42,922 nt of DNA from a virus: IMG/VR virus record IMGVR_UViG_3300036806_000241, positions 1-42,922 of that record. One strand, written 5' to 3'. The notes under the pieces were generated by a model. That model saw only the letters and a program-made list of their open reading frames with translations, was not told where the DNA came from and ran no database searches. Positions within the stretch are counted from its first letter, which is position 1. Each line of letters opens with the position of its first letter. The translations under genes were made by a program, and so were the position numbers. Below are positions 22,936 to 31,500 of the stretch, one piece after another.

Positions 22936-25788
22936 GTGGGCCTGCAAAACGCGGTCATCCAAGCGTTCAACCGGGGCCTGGTGAGCCGGCTTGGTCTCGC
23001 GCGCACCGACATCAAGCGCACGGCCATGGCGGCCGAGGTGATGACCAATTGGATCGCTCGGGTGCTCGGGAGCATGATGCTGCGCCCGGGCACCCAATTC
23101 CTCGGGGATACGAACGCCGATCTGCAGGCGAAATACCTCGACTTCGTCTTTCGCAACAACGACACCGCGCTGATCGAGCTCACCAACCTGATCCTGCGGA
23201 TCTGGGTGAACGACGCCCTGGTGACCCGGGTTGCGGTGGGCAGCCAGACCGTGAACGGCACCTTCGCCGCGAGCTTGGCCAGCTGGACGAGCCTGGATGC
23301 CGGTGGGGCGGTATCGGACTGGGTCAACGCAGGGGATGTGCGCTTCATCGGTGATGGGGTGAATTCCGCCGGCCGCGAGCAGCAGGTGGTCGTTGCGGCC
23401 GGGGACATCGGCAAGGAGCACGCGCTTCGCATCATCGTGAGCGGCAGCGTCGCTGGCCAAACCACCTCTGCGGCGTCACTCACCCTGCGCGTGGGCTCGG
23501 CGAGCGGCCAGGATGATTACGTGAACCGCACGGATCTCTCCACCGGCACGCATTCGATCGCCTTTACTCCGGCTGGCAATTTCTGGGTACGCTTCACCAA
23601 CACGAGCCTGAACCAGGTGCACCTGGCATCCTGCGTCGTCGAGGGCGCAGGCGTGATGACGCTTCCCACCCCCTGGGCGAGCGCGGATCTGGGAAATGTC
23701 CGCAAGGACCAGTCTCTCGATCTTGTCTTCGTGGGCTGTGATGGACACCAGCAAAAGACGATCGAGCGCCGCGGGGTCCACTCCTGGTCGATCACGACGT
23801 ATGCCCCGAACGATGGTCCCTTCCTCACCGAGAACGTGAGCGGGATCACGATCACGCCAGGCGCGCTGGGACCCGGTCAGGTGCAGCTCAACGCGAGCGA
23901 ATCGATCTTCAACAATGGACACCTGGGGGCGCTTTTCCGAGTCACCTCGATCGGGCAGTCGGTGATCCGCGGTATCGCTGCGGCGAACGTATTCACCAAT
24001 TCGATCAGGATCTCCGGGGTGAGTGACGGCTTGTTCGGTCAGATACCCCTCATCGCTTTTCCGGGCCAACCATTGCAGCAATTTTTCGGGACCGGAGGCC
24101 CTCCCCCCACGGGACCACGCCGGTTCATCTATACCCTGTCTGGCACTTTTACGGGGATCGTGACATTGCAGCAATCGATGGACAACGCGACCTGGACGGA
24201 TTTCTTGCAGCACGCAGGACCCGTCAACGTCATCTCTTTCGCCCTGAGCATCGATGACGGGCTGAGCAATCAGATCATCTACTACCGCGCCGGTTTCAAG
24301 GCGGGGGATTACACCTCGGGCCAGGTCAATATCACCTTGCAGTACGCGAATGGCAGCCGCGTGGGCGTCGGTCGGGTCATCGATGTCCTTTCCGATACGG
24401 CGGTGCTCGTCGATGCAATCCAGGCCTTCGGGGGAACCACCGCCACCAACATCTGGGCCGAGGGCTCCTGGTCAACCTTCCGCGGGTTCCCTACAAGCGT
24501 CAGCCTGCACCAAGGACGATTGTGGTGGTTCGGCCAGGGGAAGGAGTTCGGTTCGGTATCCGATGGTTTCTTCAGCTTCGATGACACCGTGATCGGTGAT
24601 GCGGGGCCGATTCAGCGCTCGATCGGCTCAGGGCCCCTGGACAACATCAACTGGGCGCTCTCCTTGCAGCGCCTCCTGCTCGGGGCCGATCTGTCGGAAT
24701 ACGAGACCATTACCTCGAGCTTGGATGAGCCGATCACCCCGACCAACTTCACGCTTCGCCCGGCCTCAACGCACGGCTCAGCCAAGGTGCAGGCGGTGAA
24801 GGTGGATGCGACCGCGGTGTTCGCGCGGCGCGCCGGCACCCGGGTGCTGCAGCTCGCGATCGATCCCTACATCGGGGATTACGCGCCGCAGGACCTCACG
24901 GCGCTCGTGCCCGAGCTCTTCGACAGCCGCTTGGCGCCGGTGGTGGACATCAGCATCCAGAGGATGGCCGTGCAGCGCCTGCCCGACACCCGGGTGCATT
25001 TCGTGCGCGCCGACGGCGCGGTGGGGATCCTGATCTTCGACCGGGTCGAGAACGTGATCTGCTGGGTGCTCCTTGAAACCCCTGGCGCCGGGGGGTTCGT
25101 TGAGGACGTCGTCGTGCTCCCCAACACACCCGAGGATGCCGTGTATTACTGCGTGCGCCGCACGATCGGAGGAGTCACGAAGCGCTTCCTCGAGCGCTGG
25201 GCGCTGGAAGCCGAGGGACGGGGCGCCGCGATCACCAAGCTCTCGGATGCCTGCGTGCTCTACAACGGAGCGCCCGCCACCTCGATCGCGGTGGCCCACC
25301 TGATCGGGCAATCGGTCACCGTCTGGGCCGACGGGAAGGACGTCGGCACCGATGCGAACGGCAACCAGATCTACACCGTGGACAACACCGGGCACATCAC
25401 CCTTGCCCTCGCCGCCTCGATCGTCGTGGTGGGCCTTCCCTACGCCGCGCAGTGGCAAAGCGCGAAGCTCGCCTATGGCGCCCAGATGGGCACGGCGCTC
25501 ACCCAGCCCAAGCGTATTCCGGGCCTGGGGGTGATCATGGCCGACACTCATGCGCAAGGGCTGAAATACGGGAAGGACTTCACCAACCTCGATCCCCTGC
25601 CCACGACCGAGGACATCGTGCCCGTGGATCCTGACAAGATCTGGGACGAATACGACAAGCCGGTATTCGCCTTCGATGGGGACTGGGACACCGACGCCCG
25701 GGTGTGCCTGCAGGCGGCCTCACCGCGCTGTTGCACGCTCCTCGGGCTCGTGATCCCGGTCGACACCGAGGAGACCGTGGGGTCATGA
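22936..25788 (+). CDS. Large tail tube/nozzle-type structural protein
   Basis: 950 residues from a GTG. The N-terminus (NAVIQAFNRGLVSRLGLART, then MRPGTQFLG-like LRPGTQFLGDTNADLQAKY) and the block GSWSTFRGFPTSVSLHQGRL with WWFGQGKEFGSVSDGF are characteristic of tail tubular B/nozzle proteins of podoviruses. A central insertion of about 250 residues rich in Thr, Ser and Gly may be a carbohydrate-binding-like module (SWTSLDAGGAVSDW region). It forms the distal tail tube and probably contacts the host surface. It directly follows the adaptor and overlaps the next gene. Confidence 0.8.
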   Translation: MGLQNAVIQAFNRGLVSRLGLARTDIKRTAMAAEVMTNWIARVLGSMMLRPGTQFLGDTNADLQAKYLDFVFRNNDTALIELTNLILRIWVNDALVTRVAVGSQTVNGTFAASLASWTSLDAGGAVSDWVNAGDVRFIGDGVNSAGREQQVVVAAGDIGKEHALRIIVSGSVAGQTTSAASLTLRVGSASGQDDYVNRTDLSTGTHSIAFTPAGNFWVRFTNTSLNQVHLASCVVEGAGVMTLPTPWASADLGNVRKDQSLDLVFVGCDGHQQKTIERRGVHSWSITTYAPNDGPFLTENVSGITITPGALGPGQVQLNASESIFNNGHLGALFRVTSIGQSVIRGIAAANVFTNSIRISGVSDGLFGQIPLIAFPGQPLQQFFGTGGPPPTGPRRFIYTLSGTFTGIVTLQQSMDNATWTDFLQHAGPVNVISFALSIDDGLSNQIIYYRAGFKAGDYTSGQVNITLQYANGSRVGVGRVIDVLSDTAVLVDAIQAFGGTTATNIWAEGSWSTFRGFPTSVSLHQGRLWWFGQGKEFGSVSDGFFSFDDTVIGDAGPIQRSIGSGPLDNINWALSLQRLLLGADLSEYETITSSLDEPITPTNFTLRPASTHGSAKVQAVKVDATAVFARRAGTRVLQLAIDPYIGDYAPQDLTALVPELFDSRLAPVVDISIQRMAVQRLPDTRVHFVRADGAVGILIFDRVENVICWVLLETPGAGGFVEDVVVLPNTPEDAVYYCVRRTIGGVTKRFLERWALEAEGRGAAITKLSDACVLYNGAPATSIAVAHLIGQSVTVWADGKDVGTDANGNQIYTVDNTGHITLALAASIVVVGLPYAAQWQSAKLAYGAQMGTALTQPKRIPGLGVIMADTHAQGLKYGKDFTNLDPLPTTEDIVPVDPDKIWDEYDKPVFAFDGDWDTDARVCLQAASPRCCTLLGLVIPVDTEETVGS

Positions 25789-26135
25789 AACCGCAGATCA
25801 TTCCCGGGAACCGCGCGCTCCTTGATCAACTCGGGGTCGCGTTCCCGCACGGCGCGCGCACGCTGATCGGCCTTGTCGGTGAGCGGCCGGTGGGTGCGGT
25901 GGGCGTGTACCCGGAGCGCGGGCGGCTCATCCTCTTCGCGCACCTCACACCTGAAGCTCGGGTCTACAAGCGCTACCTCCTCCTCGCCGGCCGGCGCATC
26001 CTCGCTTCGATCGCGCACATCCGCGCTCCGGTTGAAGCGCGCGCGAACCCCCACATCGCTGGCTCGGCGCGGCTCCTCGAGCACCTGGGGTTTCGCAAGA
26101 TGTGGGGCGACGTCTTCCGGTGGACCGATGGGTGA
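25785..26135 (+). CDS. GNAT-like small protein in the tail operon
   Basis: 116 residues; the ATG overlaps the nozzle gene stop by four bases. The end VEARANPHIAGSARLLEHLG with FRKMWGDVFRWTDG is the late strand-helix-strand of GNAT acyltransferases, while GLVGERPVGAVGVYPERG supplies the early strands. It is shorter than a full GNAT domain, and the classic acetyl-CoA loop is not obvious. Homologous small genes occur at this place in related phages. Catalytic activity is doubtful. Confidence 0.6.
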   Translation: MKPQIIPGNRALLDQLGVAFPHGARTLIGLVGERPVGAVGVYPERGRLILFAHLTPEARVYKRYLLLAGRRILASIAHIRAPVEARANPHIAGSARLLEHLGFRKMWGDVFRWTDG

Positions 26136-26697
26136 CCAGGCCGGTGGCGTCGGCATCGGAGGGCTGGCCCTGCAGCTTGCCGGGGTGGCGAATGCCGAGC
26201 GCTCCTCGCGCCAGGCGGCGGCGACCCGGATGGACGCGGCGAAGTTCGAGGCCGACCAGGCGCTGCAGGAGGCAGGGCAAAGCGTCGCGGTCGCGCAGCG
26301 CGGCGCCTTTGCGATCGATCGGCAAACGCAGCTCCTGCAGTCCCGGGCGCTCGCGCTCGCCGCAGCGAGCGGCGGCGGGGCAAGTGATCCCACGGTGATG
26401 AACATCATCGGGAACCTGGGCGGAGAGGGATCCTACCGCAAGGCGCAGGCGCTCTACGAGGGCGAGGCGCAGGCGCGCGCGCTGCGTCTGAAAGCCACCT
26501 CCGACATCGTGAGCGGGGAGATCGGGGCGCAGGCGAGCCTGGCCGAAGGGCGCTCCACCATGATCACGGGCTCGGCGAGCGCGTTCAAGAGTGCTTCGAG
26601 CTTGTACGCCAAGTACGGCTACAAGAGCCCCCCGACGGGTGGCGCTGACCTGAGCTACATCGAGCGCGATGACGCGGCTCCGAGCGGATATCGCTGA
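26128..26697 (+). CDS. Internal virion protein (gp14-like)
   Basis: 189 residues, starting inside the end of the preceding gene. After a Gly-rich start it is almost entirely helical and Ala-rich (DAAKFEADQALQEAGQSVAV, RKAQALYEGEAQARALRLKA), as expected for the smallest ejected core protein of podoviruses. It precedes the two larger internal virion genes in the usual order. Role in ejection is inferred from position and composition. Confidence 0.65.
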   Translation: MGDQAGGVGIGGLALQLAGVANAERSSRQAAATRMDAAKFEADQALQEAGQSVAVAQRGAFAIDRQTQLLQSRALALAAASGGGASDPTVMNIIGNLGGEGSYRKAQALYEGEAQARALRLKATSDIVSGEIGAQASLAEGRSTMITGSASAFKSASSLYAKYGYKSPPTGGADLSYIERDDAAPSGYR

Positions 26698-28592
26698 TGG
26701 CTGAGCTCCCCAACCCCCTGAGCGCATTCGGGCCGCTTCAACCCCCGCAGTTGCCCCGTGGGCAGGCGAACGTGAACGTGCGCCTGGTCGACAAGATCCA
26801 GGAGCCCGCGCGCTCCGAGATCGGCGCGGGTGGCGTGATGGAGCAGGCGGCAAACGAGCTCGACACGATCAACACGCTCAAGGCCGAGGACGCCTTCAAC
26901 CAGCTGCGCCAGAAGCAGCTCGAGCTCACCACCGGCCAGGATGGTTTCGCGAACGTGCGCGGGGGTGATGCGATCGACCCCAAGTTCTACCCCGGGGCGG
27001 TGTCGCGCTTTGCCGATGCGCAGCGCGAGGTGGGCGATGGCCTGACGAACGATCGCCAGCGCTTCCTCTTCGATCAGCGCTCGAAGGTGGCCGAGCTGCA
27101 GTACAAGGAGCAGCTCCTCGCGCACGTGCACCAGGAGAACAATACCTTCCAAGCGCAAACGAACCAGGCGGTGATCTCGACCGAAGTGCAAAGCATCGCC
27201 GCAAACTATCGGGATCCGAAGGCGATCGGCCTCTCGAACGTGCGCATCGCCGCGGCGATCGACCGCGAGTCCGAGCGCCTGGGCTGGTCGAAAGAGGAAA
27301 AATCACTCGCTACCCAGAAGGCAACCGATGCCGCCTGGAGCGGCCGGCTTTCCGCGCAGCTCCTCGATGACCCGGTGGGGGCGCTGAAAAGCTTCAACGA
27401 GGCCGGCCGTGACGAGATGAGTAAGCCCCTTGCCGAGCAGATGTTCTTGAAATTGAAGTCCGCCGCGCTCCCCGTGGATGCGAAGAACGCGGCGACGGAC
27501 ATCATCAACGGCAAGGGCATGCAGCACCTGACTGATCAGCTCGCCTCGGGGGGCCAGAGCGCGGTGGATCAGGCGATCGCCCAGGGCGCGGCCGCCGCGC
27601 CAAGCGGGAGCGTGAATCCTCCCGGGCCCGGCGCCGCGGGCCTCCCGCCCAGCGGCACGAAATACGACATCAAGGCGGGGTTCATGGGCTGGGTGCAGCA
27701 GGCGGAGGCGATCGCGCAGAAACAGCATCCCGATGATCCGGTCTACCGAGACCTCCTCGTATCGAACGTGAAGAGCCACATGAACACGCTCATCACGGCG
27801 CAGGACGGACTTGCGCGCCAGGCGCACGCTTCCCTCATGTCGGCGGCGACCCCGCAGCCGGGGAAGCCCGCGCCGCTCGTCCTCGATCAGCTCCTCACGA
27901 GCCCCCAGCTTCGCCAGGCGTGGCTCGATGACCCGCAGGGGCAGCGCGGGGTGCTCGCGCTCCTCGATCACAACGCCCGGCAAGCGAACGGCCTTCCGAT
28001 CCGCACCAACCCCCTCACCTTCGAGAGCGTCTGGAACCGAATCAACCTGTCCGATGACAACCCGAACAAGATCCGCCAGCCCGGGCAGCTTGCGCCCTAT
28101 CTCGCGCACGGGATCAACCGCACGGACTATGACTGGTTCAAGCAGCGGATCGACGAGAACCAGACCCCTGAGGGGCAGCGGCTCTCGGAGGTGAGAAAGA
28201 TGTTCCTCGAGCAGGCGAAGGCGCAGTTCGACTCGAGCACGATGATGTTCCACGATGCGAAGGGGAAGAGCGACAACTACCGCTTCTGGTACTACGCGAC
28301 TGACCAGGAGCGCCAGGCGCGCGCCGGCAACAAGGATCCCTTCCAGCTCTACAACCCGCAGAGCCCGGAATATCTCGGGAATAAGATTCCCGCCTTCAAG
28401 CGCACCCTGGAGCAGCGCATCCAGGATATGACCGATGACATCTCGGCCGGGCAAAGCGCGGCGGTGACGCCGACCCAGCCCGCGCCGCAGGCTGCCGCGG
28501 CGCCAGGCGCCGCGGGCGCGATCACGGCGACCAACCCGAAAACGGGCGAGCGCAGGATCCACCAGGACGGAAAATGGCAGCCGCTCAAATAG
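26697..28592 (+). CDS. Internal virion protein (gp15-like)
   Basis: 631 residues, largely helical and rich in Gln, Ala and charged residues, with EDAFNQLRQKQLELTTGQDG and VRGGDAIDPKFYPG near the N-terminus and a Pro/Ala/Gly-rich C-terminal end. The size, helix content and location between the small internal protein and the giant polyvalent protein fit a gp15-type ejection protein forming part of the trans-envelope channel. The ATG overlaps the previous stop; the C-terminus overlaps the next gene by 19 bases. No lytic transglycosylase motif is seen. Confidence 0.7.
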   Translation: MAELPNPLSAFGPLQPPQLPRGQANVNVRLVDKIQEPARSEIGAGGVMEQAANELDTINTLKAEDAFNQLRQKQLELTTGQDGFANVRGGDAIDPKFYPGAVSRFADAQREVGDGLTNDRQRFLFDQRSKVAELQYKEQLLAHVHQENNTFQAQTNQAVISTEVQSIAANYRDPKAIGLSNVRIAAAIDRESERLGWSKEEKSLATQKATDAAWSGRLSAQLLDDPVGALKSFNEAGRDEMSKPLAEQMFLKLKSAALPVDAKNAATDIINGKGMQHLTDQLASGGQSAVDQAIAQGAAAAPSGSVNPPGPGAAGLPPSGTKYDIKAGFMGWVQQAEAIAQKQHPDDPVYRDLLVSNVKSHMNTLITAQDGLARQAHASLMSAATPQPGKPAPLVLDQLLTSPQLRQAWLDDPQGQRGVLALLDHNARQANGLPIRTNPLTFESVWNRINLSDDNPNKIRQPGQLAPYLAHGINRTDYDWFKQRIDENQTPEGQRLSEVRKMFLEQAKAQFDSSTMMFHDAKGKSDNYRFWYYATDQERQARAGNKDPFQLYNPQSPEYLGNKIPAFKRTLEQRIQDMTDDISAGQSAAVTPTQPAPQAAAAPGAAGAITATNPKTGERRIHQDGKWQPLK

Positions 28593-31500
28593 CCCCGCCC
28601 GAAGGCTTCGAGCTGGATGGCGCGCAGCCCCAGCCGGGGGCACCCCGCGCACCGCAGGCGCCTGCGGGGTTCCAGATCGACCAGCCCGCTCCGGACCCGG
28701 TGCTTGGAGCGATCAACCAATCGCGCATCGCCGCGCCCATTGAAGCCGGGCTCAATCTCGTGACCGGCCTGGGCTTGGGGATGCCCGTATATCTCGCGCG
28801 CGGTCTGTACGGGGCGCTCACGGGCGAGGAGGACCGCCAGGAGAAGGCGACCGAGGCCGCGCACGCGGTGACCTACGAACCGAGGGGGGAGAAGGGGAAA
28901 AGGCTCTCCGCGCTCATCAACCTGCCCTTCGAGAAGCTGACCGAGAAGTCGACTGAGATCGGCCACAAGGTCACCGATCTGACCGGAAGCCCGGTGCTGG
29001 GGGCGATCACCGAGGGTGCGATCCAGACCCTGACCCCGTTGGGGGTGGCGAAAGGCGCTGGCACTCTTGCGGCTCTCGGGCGAAGCGCACCCACTCCCGC
29101 GGCTTTCGAGTCGGCCGCGGTCGCGATCGAGGGGCATGCGCCGCGTCCTGGGCAGACCCCGGCGATGGCGGGGAAGCTCGAGCGCATCTACGAGGCGACC
29201 GGCAAGAAGCCCTCGGAGGTGATCGCCGCGGCCTTGCAGGACTCCAACACCCTCGCCGACCTCGTTGCCGACAACCGGGAGATCCCGGCGGGGCTTGAAA
29301 AGGGCAAAGCCAAGGAAACCGGGGCGCCAGCGGCTGAACCGGGGGCGCCAGCGGCTGAACCGGAGGCGGGCGGGGTGAAGGAGGCAGCGGCGGGCGAGAC
29401 GCTCCCAGGGCGTCCTACGCACGCTGGTGAGGAAATCCGCATGCCACCTGCGGATGCCCCGATCCCGGCAACCAACCTGCCCCGCGCGACCGACATCACC
29501 CTGGTGCGCCATGGGGAGACCGCGCTCAACAACCAGAATCTCGTGCGCGGCTGGACCGACATCCCCTTGAACGAGATGGGGGCGAAGCAGGCGGGGGAGC
29601 TCGGGGAGCAGCTGAAAGACAAGGGGATCGACACGATCGTCACCTCGGACCTCGTGCGCGCGAGCGCAACCGCCCGGGAGATCGGCAAGGCCTCCGGAGC
29701 GCCGGTGATCGAGGACCCGGCGTTTCGCCCCTGGAATGTGGGAGAGTACGCCGGCAAGCCGAACGAGGCGGTCGCTCGGGTGCTCGAGGACTACGCGAGC
29801 AACCGGCCAAGCGAACCGCTACCGGGCGGTGAGAGTTTCAACCAATTCCGCGAGCGCTACCTCTCGGGGGTCGAGCGGATCGCCGCCGAGCACCCCGGGG
29901 AGCGCATCGCGCTCGTCAGCCACCACCGCGGGGACCGGCTGTTTGCCGCCTGGCAGAAGGCCGCAATGCCTGTGGATCATTCTGTGGATATGTCGACCTT
30001 TCTCGACTGGCAGGGGGGGATCAAGACCGGCACGGCGGCCGACATGGAGCCCGTCCCGGTACGCGCCGGGCCGCAGGGGAGCGCCATGGCGGCGGCGATC
30101 GGCGAGCGCATGAAAGCGAAGGGAGCGCAGGAGCCCGAGGTGAAGGGCGCGGTTGCGGCCTGGGAGAAGTGGTTCGCCGCGGCGAGTGAGCGCTACGGGA
30201 TACCCCCTTCGGAGATCCTCTCGACGCGCGGCCTGGAAGAGTTGCGCAAGGACCCGGATCTGCCCCCTGAGTTGCGCTCGGTGATCGAGCGCGCGGGAAG
30301 TGATCCGGCCGCCGCCGCCTTCGAGCGCGATGCGCAAGAGCAGATCGCCTTCCTCAACCGAGAAGCGAAGTCCCGCGGCTTCGCGGATATCGATCAGCTC
30401 ACAAAGAAGGACCCCGAGGAGTTCCAGAAGCTCGCGAGCGCCTACCGCGCCGGGCGCGCGAAATCCGAGGAACCGCTCCCGATCCCCTACGCGCAGAGGC
30501 TGCGCCCCGAGCAGCGCGAGGTCGAAACCCGAGCGCGCGAGCAGGTGCAAGGGGATCTCGAGGGCCAGATCAAGGCCTACGAGAAGCTCCCCGACTCCGA
30601 TGGCGGCAAGATCATCAACACGGACATCGCGCGCGAGCTCTTCCCGGACTATCGGCAATCGCGCTCGATCCACTCGCCCTCGGTGCACGAGCCGGCAAGC
30701 GCCCTCGTGAAGGAGATGTTCCTGCGCAAGGTCTCCGAGGCCGATCCGAACGGGCTCAACATGGTGACCTTCACCGCAGGCGGCACGGGCGCGGGCAAGA
30801 CGAGCGGCATCAACGCCGTGCCGCTTGTTTCCAACGTGGTCGAGGCCTCCCAGCTCGTCTACGACACGAACATGGCGAATTTCAAGAGCGCCAAGGCGAA
30901 GATCGACCTCGCCCTGGAGCACGGAAAGCAGGCGAACATCATCTTCGTGGGCGCCGATCCCCTGGAGGCCCTGGATCGGGCGCTGAAGCGCGCGATGCGC
31001 ACCGGGCGCACCGTGCCCCTGGAAGAACATGCGAAAACACACGAAGGCTCCGCGCGAGCGCTCGAGCAGCTGATGCAGGAATACAAGGGCGATGACCGGG
31101 TACAATTCATCATCATCGACAACGGGGCGGGTGCCAAGGGCGAGATCCGCCTGGTCGACCCCGCCGATGCGCGCGAGTACCTGCATTCCCTTGATTTCAG
31201 CAATCTGCGCGAACGATTGAAAGGACGACTCGATGCCGCGTTCGAACAAGGCAAAATCACCGAAGCAATTTATCGAGGAACTGAAGCCCCTGTCGGCGAA
31301 GGAGAGGGGACAGCGCCTGGGGCAGGAGGTGGTGAAGAACCTCCAGCAGGTGGCCAACCAGGAGAGCGAGGAGCCGCAGGCGCCCCCCGAGGGCGTTACG
31401 CTCCACTAAGGGAGCGCGGCGGCCCGCCTCGGCCGCCAGAGATTCCCCCGCCTTCACCCGCCCAGGCGGCGGTGCTCGAGCGCATCTCCAAGGAGCCCGG

